From assembly GCA_025358055.1 (NCBI GenBank), contig JANYKV010000134.1, positions 1 through 49,682 on the forward strand: DNA of 49,682 bases, read 5' to 3'. The position numbers and the translations under genes are program-made. Source of the stretch: Gemmatimonadota bacterium (GTDB lineage Bacteria; Gemmatimonadota; Gemmatimonadetes; Gemmatimonadales; GWC2-71-9). How positions within the stretch are numbered: the first letter of the stretch is position 1; every line of letters starts with the position of its first letter. Shown here piece by piece: positions 43,876 through 49,682 of the stretch. The notes below the pieces were generated by a model, which saw only the letters and a list, made by a program, of their open reading frames with translations, had not been told where the DNA came from and did not search any database.

Positions 43876-43919
43876 CCGGCATTCAGCTCCAGGCGCTGGC
43901 GCCCGGGACTGAATGCCGG
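43876..43919. terminator. Long stem-loop between convergent genes
   Basis: CCGGCATTCAG (43876-43886) and CTGAATGCCGG (43909-43919) form a perfect 11-bp stem around a 22-nt loop that itself contains GGCGC/GCGCC. It lies 3 bp after the ABC exporter stop and 14 bp before the stop of the convergent lipoprotein gene. No T-tract follows on either strand. A bidirectional terminator or transcript 3-prime end stabiliser is likely. Confidence 0.6.
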
Positions 43920-43933
43920 TGAGTTGTTGTCCC

Positions 43934-44446
43934 TTACTTCTTCTTTGCGGTAGGCTCCGGCATCGGCGCCATTGCCGGGTTGTCGCTGTTCCAAATATCG
44001 TCCACCAGTTTCCATTGGTCACCGACCCGATGCCAGTGTACCAAGTACTTGCCGTTCTCGGTGACGGCAGGCCCGCTGGCTGGAGTGATAGTCATCTTGT
44101 AAGCCCCACGCTCCAGGGCAACGGGCCCGTTGGCCACGACGTCCTCGGTCGTCAACGTCAGGGCCGCTTTCCCGAGACTGCTAAACACACCCGCGATTGC
44201 AGCACGCCCAACAGCGGCCTTCCCGTTCGGCGGCATCAAACGACCGTCGTCCGCATAGAATGTGGCACAGGAGTCCCCGTGGCCGGCCGCCAGGTGGGCC
44301 GTCAACTTCGTATTGGCGGCCTCGATGGCCTGGCGCGCCGCAGCGGTCTCTGTGTCCATCCGAGTCTTCGCGGCCTCCGGCGTCTCAGCCGCGGGCTGAC
44401 ATCCCGCCACCACCAGGATCGCGAGCAAGCTCCATCGTCCTCTCAT
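43934..44446 (-). CDS. SnoaL/DUF4440-like lipoprotein
   Basis: The 170-residue product has a lipoprotein signal (LLAILVVAGC) and a single ketosteroid-isomerase-like (NTF2-fold) domain. Recognisable features are the helical start (ARQAIEAANTKLTAHLAAGH), ATFYADDGRLMPPNGKAAVG, GRAAIAGVFSS, and the closing strands GKYLVHWHRVGDQWKLVDDI. DUF4440/SnoaL-like proteins bind small molecules in a cone-shaped pocket, some with catalytic activity; which applies here is not clear. A basic Lys tail ends the protein. It is 67 bp downstream of the molybdopterin subunit genes on the same strand and may be their last operon member. Confidence 0.85.
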   Translation of the reverse strand: MRGRWSLLAILVVAGCQPAAETPEAAKTRMDTETAAARQAIEAANTKLTAHLAAGHGDSCATFYADDGRLMPPNGKAAVGRAAIAGVFSSLGKAALTLTTEDVVANGPVALERGAYKMTITPASGPAVTENGKYLVHWHRVGDQWKLVDDIWNSDNPAMAPMPEPTAKKK

Positions 44447-44513
44447 ACCCTACCTCCGTTCCATCGTTTGGGTCGAATGCGCTTGGTTCCTACGGTTGGA
44501 TTCGTGCCAACAG

Positions 44514-46700
44514 CTACAGAGCGATCGGCAAGGTTCGCACCCGCTTGCCGGTTGCCGCGAACACCGCATTCGCCACTGCGGGGGCAATCGGCGGCGTGCC
44601 CGGCTCTCCCACCCCGCCGGGCAGATCACCGCTCGGCACCAGATAAACCTCAACGACCGGCATTTCGCTCATCCGAAGTACCTGGTAGTCATGGAAGTTG
44701 CTCTGCTTCACGCCGCCCTTCTCGATGGTAACCTTGCCTTTGAGCGCGGCGGACAGTCCGTAGACAATCCCGCCTTCTATCTGGGCGGCGATCGTGTCGG
44801 GGTTGACGACCATCCCGCAGTCGATCGCGCATACCACACGGTGCACGCGGACCTGGTTCCCCGCCTCGATGCTGACCTCGGCCACTTCGGCCGCAAAGCT
44901 GCCGAAGGATTCATGCACTGCGATCCCTCGGAACCGTCCGGCCGGCGGCGGGCCTCCCCATCCGGCCTTCTCCGCCGCAGTCTCCAGCACCTTACGATGC
45001 CGGGGCGCGTTGGCGAGCAGTTTTCGACGATACTCGAACGGGTCTTGCCCCACGGCCGCGGCCAATTCGTCCACAAATCCTTCCACGACGAAGGGGTTGG
45101 ACGAGTGGCCAACTGAACGCCAGAACCCTACCGGGACCCCGACGTCCGCCTGGGCGTACGTGACCTCAAGGGCGGGAATGGCGTAAGGAAGATCGGCGGC
45201 GCCTTCCACGGCACTTGGATCGATCCCCCCCTTCATCGGACCTGCCAAATGAGCCATCCAATTGGGGAGCCACCCGGGAAGAAATCGGCTCATGATCGAA
45301 GGTGCGACGACCCGATGCGACCAAGCGATCGGCATCCCGTCGCTCCCCAAGGCGGCGCTCAGTTTGTGGTAGCTCGCAGGGCGGTAGAAGTCGTGCCGAA
45401 TATCATCCTCGCGCGACCAAATAAGCTTCACTGGCGCCGGAGCGAGTTTCGCGATCTGAACCGCCTCGGCGACGAAATCCAACTCCGATCGACGTCCAAA
45501 TCCTCCACCTAGATTTGTGGTGTGCACCTCGACCGAGGAGAGGGGGACTCCCGCAATGCTCGCCGCGACGCCACGGCTGCCGCCACCGGCGAAGAACGAA
45601 GGGCCCGACTGGAACTGCGTCGGCACCCACAAAGTTACTCCGTCCTTCCGGACATGGGCCGTACAATTCATCGGCTCCATGGTGGCGTGGGCCAGGTAGG
45701 GCAGCGAGTAGACGGCGTCCACCTTCTTCGGCGCCGCCGCGAGCACGGCCGAGGCGTCCCCGGCCTTACGCGCAACACGCCCTTCGCCATTCGCCAGCTG
45801 TTCGAATCGTTCCGTGATCTCTTCGCTGCTCAAATTTGCGTGGGGGCCGTGATTCCAGGTGATCTCCAGGGCGTCGCGACCTCGCTTCGCCTCCCAATAG
45901 CTGTTCGCCACCACGGCAACCCCGGAATCGATTTTCGCTACCAATCGCACGCCCGGGATCGCCCGCGCCTTCGCCGCGTCAAAGGTCTGGAGCTTCCCCC
46001 CAAAGGTCGGACAGCGCGCCACTACCGCCACCAGAACGCCCTCGGGCCTCGCGTCGAGACCGAAGGTCGCCTTTCCGGTCACCTTTTCGGGAAGATCAAG
46101 CCGCGCAATGGGCTTGCCGATAAATCGATACGTTTTCGGATCTTTGAGCGGAACGTTTGCGGGCACCGCTAGCTGTCCGGCCTGCTCGGCGAGGGAGCCG
46201 TACTCCGCCTGCCGTCCCGAACCGGTATGCACTACGCTGCCGTTTTCGGTTTGGCACTCCCCGGCAGAGACGTTCCACTGGGCGGCGGCAGCGGCGACTA
46301 GCATCGCTCGAGCCTTGGCGCCGGCCTCGCGAAGCGGCCGCCAAGCCCCGCGAATCGCGCTGCTTCCTCCCGTCAGCTGCGCCTTGAAGGGCAACGTCGG
46401 GTTCGCATACGCGTCGTTGGCAGGCGCGTACTCGTAGCGCACCTTGGACCAATCCGCATCGAGTTCTTCGGCGACAAGCATCGGCAGCGACGTCGAGACT
46501 CCCTGGCCCATCTCCGATCGGTCAACCAGCACCGTGACGATGCCGTCTTTCCCGACTCGGATCCATGCGTTGGGTGCGAAGGGAGCCCCACCGCTACCGG
46601 GTAGTGCCTCCGGCCCACACCCTTCGAGCGAAACCGCGATCGTGAGACCGGCGCCGATGGCGGCGCTGGTCTTCAGGAATTCGCGACGTGATACCGTCAT
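44514..46700 (-). CDS. Xanthine-dehydrogenase-family molybdopterin-binding subunit, Tat-exported
   Basis: The 728-residue product has a Tat signal (SRREFLKTSAAIGAGL) and the layout of the large subunit of isoquinoline 1-oxidoreductase/aldehyde dehydrogenase-type enzymes: MGQGVSTSLPMLVAEELDAD, FRGIAVHESFG, the cofactor-binding [13 protein letters not shown], and the C-terminal VGEPGTPPIAPA containing the catalytic Glu699. It would hydroxylate an aldehyde or N-heterocycle using a Mo-cytosine dinucleotide, with electrons leaving through the 2Fe-2S subunit. It is a tandem paralogue of the next gene, 21 bp apart and identical in length. No FAD subunit is encoded, as usual for this two-component, periplasmic class. 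Confidence 0.92.
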   Translation of the reverse strand: MTVSRREFLKTSAAIGAGLTIAVSLEGCGPEALPGSGGAPFAPNAWIRVGKDGIVTVLVDRSEMGQGVSTSLPMLVAEELDADWSKVRYEYAPANDAYANPTLPFKAQLTGGSSAIRGAWRPLREAGAKARAMLVAAAAAQWNVSAGECQTENGSVVHTGSGRQAEYGSLAEQAGQLAVPANVPLKDPKTYRFIGKPIARLDLPEKVTGKATFGLDARPEGVLVAVVARCPTFGGKLQTFDAAKARAIPGVRLVAKIDSGVAVVANSYWEAKRGRDALEITWNHGPHANLSSEEITERFEQLANGEGRVARKAGDASAVLAAAPKKVDAVYSLPYLAHATMEPMNCTAHVRKDGVTLWVPTQFQSGPSFFAGGGSRGVAASIAGVPLSSVEVHTTNLGGGFGRRSELDFVAEAVQIAKLAPAPVKLIWSREDDIRHDFYRPASYHKLSAALGSDGMPIAWSHRVVAPSIMSRFLPGWLPNWMAHLAGPMKGGIDPSAVEGAADLPYAIPALEVTYAQADVGVPVGFWRSVGHSSNPFVVEGFVDELAAAVGQDPFEYRRKLLANAPRHRKVLETAAEKAGWGGPPPAGRFRGIAVHESFGSFAAEVAEVSIEAGNQVRVHRVVCAIDCGMVVNPDTIAAQIEGGIVYGLSAALKGKVTIEKGGVKQSNFHDYQVLRMSEMPVVEVYLVPSGDLPGGVGEPGTPPIAPAVANAVFAATGKRVRTLPIAL

Positions 46701-46721
46701 CTGGGTCTCCGGCCCGGCACC

Positions 46722-48908
46722 CTAGGCGGTTGCGGATCCGCGGTGGAAAGGTAGCCGCCGAATCCGCTTCTTGGTGAGGGCGTACGTCGCATTCGCCACG
46801 GCCGGCGCCAAAGGCGGTGTGCCCGGCTCGCCGATCCCGGTCGGCTCTTCGGTGCTCGGAACGATATGAACCTCGATGATCGGCATGTCCTTCATCCGGA
46901 GCATCGGGTAGTCGTTGAAGTTGTTTTGTACGACCCGGCCCTCTTTGATCGTGATCTCACCGTAGAGTGCCGCAGTGAGCCCAAATACGATGGCACTCTC
47001 CACCTGCGCTCTGACGGTATCCGGATTCACGATCATTCCGCAGTCCACTGCGGCCACGACACGATGCACGCGCGGCGTGCCGTCTGGATTGATCGACACT
47101 TCCGCCACTTCCGCCACGTGACTCGTAAAGGACTCCACCATCGCGATCCCACGAGCTCGGCCGGCCGGAAGTGGTTTGCCCCAACCCGCCTTGTCCGCTG
47201 CGACTTCCAGGACCGTGCGGTGACGTGGCTTCTTCTGAAGCAACATCCGACGGAATTCCAGCGGGTCCTTGCCCGCTGCCTCCGCCATCTCATCGATGAA
47301 GCACTCCGTAAAGAATCCGTTCTGCGATGCGCCGACCGACCGCCAATACCCAAGGGGCACGGCGATATCGGCGTTCTCCGTATCGAAATACATGTTCGGA
47401 ACGTCGTAGGCATGATTTGCGAGGGCATCGATGGTGTTCTCGTCGAGCTTATCCTTCGCGGCGCCGGCCGTCGCGACATTGATCGAGGGCGCCGAGACAC
47501 GAGTCACCCACGAGACAGGCATGCCATTGGCTCCGATCGTTGCGGTGGATTTGACATAGGCCGCGGGGCGGTAGAAGTCATGCTGAATGTCGTCTTCCCG
47601 AGACCACACCACCTTGACCGGGGCGTTTGCCGCTTTGGAGCACTCGACCGCCTCGATCAAGAAATCGTGCATGAAACGGCGACCGAACCCACCACCCAAA
47701 AGCGTGGTGTTGATCGTAACAGCGGCCTCGGGAACGCCGGCAGTCTTGGCCACCGTTTCCTTGGCGCCACCGCCGCCGCCCCATTGGTATTGCGTCGGTA
47801 CCCATACGGTGCATTTGCCGGCTTGGACCCAAGCAGTCGCATTCATCGGTTCCATGCAGGCATGGGCCAGGTACGGAGCCTCGTATTCCGCTGTCACGTG
47901 CTTGCCCTGTTGGGCCGCGTTCCCAGCTCCTTCTTTGCGGGCCAGGATGCCCGGCCCGCTCCCGGTGGCCGCGCTTTTCATCGAAGCACGAATGGACTCG
48001 CTATTGAGGTTGGCATTAGCGCCAAAGTCCCACTTTACATTGAGCGCCTTGACGCCCTGCCCCGCCTGCCAGTATCCGTCCGCGATCACCGCGACGCCGG
48101 ACCCGATAGCAGCCACGTGCTTCACCCCCGGAACCTTCTTCGCTGCGTCGGCGTCGAATGACGTTGCCTTTCCGCCGAATACCGGGCAGCGCGCGACCCG
48201 CGCCACCAGGAGCCCCGGCACCTTTGCATCGATGCCGAACCCCGCTTTCCCCACCACCTTGTCAGCCAGATCGATGCGGGGTACCGGCTTGCCAATGAGC
48301 CTGAAATCCTTCGGGTCCTTGAGGGTGACCTGGGTCGGGACCGCGAGCTTCGCCGCGGCGGCCGCCAACTCACCATAGGTCGCTCGCTTTTGACCATCTT
48401 TGCTCTTGACCGCCCCGGATTCCGTCGTGCAGCTCGCCGTGTCCACTCCCCACGTGGAGGCCGCCGCGGCCACGAGCATCGCGCGAGCCTTGGCACCGGC
48501 CTCACGCAGCGGCTTCCATGCGGCACGGACGCTGGAGCTCCCACCGGTACCCTGAATGCCGCCCATCGATGCGTTGCCGTACTCCTTCCCGGCCGGGGCC
48601 TGTTCGACCTTGATCGCGCTCAGGTCCACGTCGAGCTCCTCGGCGAGGAGCATGGCCATCGAGGTCAGTACGCCTTGCCCCATTTCGGAACGATCGACGA
48701 CCAGAGTGACTTGGCCGCTGGCCGCAATTCGAACCCAGGCGTTGGGACTGAACTGCCCGTCGGTCCCACCATTTGTCCCCGCGGTCTCGCCCCCCTTGTC
48801 GGCCGGCTTCTCGCATCCGCTCAAATACACGGCGAGAGTCAATCCGGCACCCGCGGCTACTCCAGCGCGAAGAAAGTCGCGTCGCGACACTTCAGAGTGA
48901 GTCGTCAT
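46722..48908 (-). CDS. Xanthine-dehydrogenase-family molybdopterin-binding subunit (paralogue), Tat lipoprotein
   Basis: From ATG 48908 the product is 728 residues, starting with a Tat signal ([16 protein letters not shown]) that ends in a lipobox (YLSGC, Cys32). It may therefore be a Tat-exported lipoprotein, unlike its paralogue whose site is less canonical. Motifs parallel those of the paralogue: [33 protein letters not shown], and [12 protein letters not shown] with catalytic Glu694. The start overlaps the 2Fe-2S subunit gene by 4 bp, and a longer upstream extension in the same frame is rejected because it only reads through that gene. The single 2Fe-2S subunit probably serves both large subunits. 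Confidence 0.92.
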   Translation of the reverse strand: MTTHSEVSRRDFLRAGVAAGAGLTLAVYLSGCEKPADKGGETAGTNGGTDGQFSPNAWVRIAASGQVTLVVDRSEMGQGVLTSMAMLLAEELDVDLSAIKVEQAPAGKEYGNASMGGIQGTGGSSSVRAAWKPLREAGAKARAMLVAAAASTWGVDTASCTTESGAVKSKDGQKRATYGELAAAAAKLAVPTQVTLKDPKDFRLIGKPVPRIDLADKVVGKAGFGIDAKVPGLLVARVARCPVFGGKATSFDADAAKKVPGVKHVAAIGSGVAVIADGYWQAGQGVKALNVKWDFGANANLNSESIRASMKSAATGSGPGILARKEGAGNAAQQGKHVTAEYEAPYLAHACMEPMNATAWVQAGKCTVWVPTQYQWGGGGGAKETVAKTAGVPEAAVTINTTLLGGGFGRRFMHDFLIEAVECSKAANAPVKVVWSREDDIQHDFYRPAAYVKSTATIGANGMPVSWVTRVSAPSINVATAGAAKDKLDENTIDALANHAYDVPNMYFDTENADIAVPLGYWRSVGASQNGFFTECFIDEMAEAAGKDPLEFRRMLLQKKPRHRTVLEVAADKAGWGKPLPAGRARGIAMVESFTSHVAEVAEVSINPDGTPRVHRVVAAVDCGMIVNPDTVRAQVESAIVFGLTAALYGEITIKEGRVVQNNFNDYPMLRMKDMPIIEVHIVPSTEEPTGIGEPGTPPLAPAVANATYALTKKRIRRLPFHRGSATA

Positions 48909-49360
48909 CGCGCCATCTCCGCCGCGACATGGATGGCTTTCCGAATGCGCTGGTAGGTGCCACACCGGCAGATGTTCCCCGACATTGCCGCATCGATGTC
49001 GGCGTCCGTAGGCTTGGGGGTCTTGGCGAGGAGGGCCACGGCGGACATGATCTGGCCCGACTGGCAGTAGCCACATTGCGGGACCTGCTCCTGAATCCAT
49101 GCTTTCTGGACCGGGTGGGATCCGTCCGCGGAGAGGCCTTCGATCGTCGTAATGGCCTTACCCGTAGCGGCGCTGACGGGCAGCTGGCACGACCTAGTGG
49201 CGTGCCCTTCGACGTGGACCGTGCACGCGCCACATTGTCCAATTCCACATCCAAATTTTGTTCCGGTATATCCTAAGGCGTCACGAATGACCCAAAGGAG
49301 CGGCGTTTCGGGAGCGACGTCGACCGACATGTCTTTCCCATTGATCTTGAGCGTGAGCAT
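48905..49360 (-). CDS. 2Fe-2S subunit of xanthine-dehydrogenase-family oxidoreductase
   Basis: The 151-residue product has an N-terminal plant-type ferredoxin domain (Cys38, Cys43, Cys46, Cys58; [14 protein letters not shown]). A C-terminal helical 2Fe-2S-binding domain follows (Cys96, Cys99, Cys131, Cys133; [10 protein letters not shown] and CRCGTYQRI). Both clusters are complete. It has no signal peptide, so it is probably exported folded with its Tat-tagged partner. It is first in the operon with two molybdopterin subunits; electrons likely pass on to a cytochrome or membrane acceptor not found in this window. Confidence 0.95.
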   Translation of the reverse strand: MLTLKINGKDMSVDVAPETPLLWVIRDALGYTGTKFGCGIGQCGACTVHVEGHATRSCQLPVSAATGKAITTIEGLSADGSHPVQKAWIQEQVPQCGYCQSGQIMSAVALLAKTPKPTDADIDAAMSGNICRCGTYQRIRKAIHVAAEMAR

Positions 49361-49659
49361 CAGAACACCTCAACGTGGTAGGCCCGAGACGCGTTTGGAG
49401 GAGCGGGTGGGAATGCCGATCAAGGATGCCGCCCCGTGGCGGCAAATGTCAAGCCGCCAGAGTGGTCGGTGCTGGGTTCCGCGAAGATCACTGGAGTGTC
49501 GATCGGGGACCTTCTCTTAATATATACCCCATCCTGTGGGGGCCCTGGCCTGGGACTGGCGGGCGATGCCATTCTGGAGGATCTTACCGGCGCAGTTCCA
49601 CAAGGGGCAGCCGGGTACGGCTGGCCATTCCGTCACTTCGGGGGAAAGCGAGAGAGTCT
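49361..49659. other. Intergenic leader region before the 2Fe-2S gene
   Basis: This stretch of about 300 bp contains no gene I can support. It holds a perfect small hairpin GCCGCC-CCGT-GGCGGC (49428-49443), an AT-rich patch near 49518-49527 that reads TATATATTAAG on the minus strand and could be a -10 region for the oxidoreductase operon, and a CCCCA/TGGGG hairpin next to it. No convincing -35 box is visible. Confidence 0.4.
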
Positions 49660-49682
49660 ATGCGGTTGTTCTGGCAAGATCG
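49660..49682 (+). CDS. Possible start of a further gene, cut by the window end
   Basis: An ATG at 49660 with GAGAGAG just upstream opens a frame reading MRLFWQD before the window ends. Many prefix-less MacB/ADOP permeases begin this way (compare MFLQDLRYAF in the permease starting at 16338), so another such permease may start here. Only seven full codons are visible, so this is a guess. Confidence 0.2.

Noticed and set aside
41671..44022. 783-codon minus-strand open frame opposite the ABC exporter
   Set aside because: The plus strand encodes an ABC exporter with all catalytic motifs. The antisense product is His/Gln/Asp-rich without recognisable domains and runs through other genes.
46866..48161. 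431-codon plus-strand frame opposite a molybdopterin subunit
   Set aside because: Antisense to a gene with intact cofactor motifs; it has no ribosome-binding site and no family similarity.
48905..49100. Upstream extension of the second molybdopterin subunit to 49100
   Set aside because: It reads out of frame through the 2Fe-2S gene; ATG 48908 gives a proper Tat signal and a 4-bp overlap.
49428..49443. Leader hairpin as a molybdenum-cofactor riboswitch
   Set aside because: It is a single 6-bp hairpin without the multi-stem architecture of that riboswitch class.

Overview
The window is a GC-rich bacterial chromosome segment. Its five orphan MacB/FtsX-like permeases of the ADOP type (acidobacterial duplicated orphan permease), Acidobacterial-type PadR regulators and abundant exported hydrolases point to Gemmatimonadota or Acidobacteriota. 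This is inferred from gene content; no marker gene is present. Almost all of it is protein coding. I saw no rRNA, tRNA, CRISPR array, insertion sequence or phage gene.

Left third (1-19.5 kb, all minus strand) holds four regulator-plus-envelope modules. (a) A PadR repressor at 6491 is followed by three chained ADOP permeases, the last cut by the window start. (b) A second PadR at 9628 overlaps one ADOP permease. (c) A BlaI-type repressor at 13791 is followed by a BlaR1-type M56 metalloprotease in which HEAT repeats stand where the beta-lactam sensor normally is, and then by a separate exported HEAT-repeat protein. (d) An ECF sigma factor and its zinc-finger anti-sigma factor are followed by two exported DUF4097 beta-helix proteins and a fifth ADOP permease. 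No ATPase partner for the permeases is present.

Middle (19.7-35 kb): an SPFH-domain membrane protein is paired with a small ribbon-helix-helix protein. A minus-strand operon follows with two paralogous exported metallo-beta-lactamase-fold hydrolases, a PAF-acetylhydrolase-like lipase and an acyl-CoA dehydrogenase. A plus-strand operon then carries an N-acyl-D-amino-acid deacylase-like amidohydrolase with altered metal ligands, a GntR/FCD regulator, two paralogous beta-lactamase-fold serine hydrolases and an APC-type amino-acid permease. Together these look like scavenging of D-amino-acid-containing or acylated peptides. A MatC/SLC13-like carrier and an unknown lipoprotein come next on the minus strand.

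Right third (35-49.7 kb): a TetR regulator heads a complete tripartite RND efflux operon (outer-membrane channel, lipoprotein adaptor, HAE1-type pump), followed by a small conserved-looking cytoplasmic protein and an ABCB-type ABC exporter. Converging on this are a SnoaL/DUF4440-like lipoprotein and a xanthine-dehydrogenase-family oxidoreductase with one 2Fe-2S subunit and two tandem 728-residue Tat-exported molybdopterin subunits.

Candidate promoters and operators could be read directly for several regulators. The clearest are an ATGT-N8-ACAT PadR site and BlaI-like TACA/TGTA dyads. Tandem paralogue pairs recur throughout (permeases, DUF4097, metallo-hydrolases, serine hydrolases, molybdopterin subunits). 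The best candidate for an undescribed system is the BlaI / BlaR1-HEAT / HEAT module at 9.8-13.9 kb.
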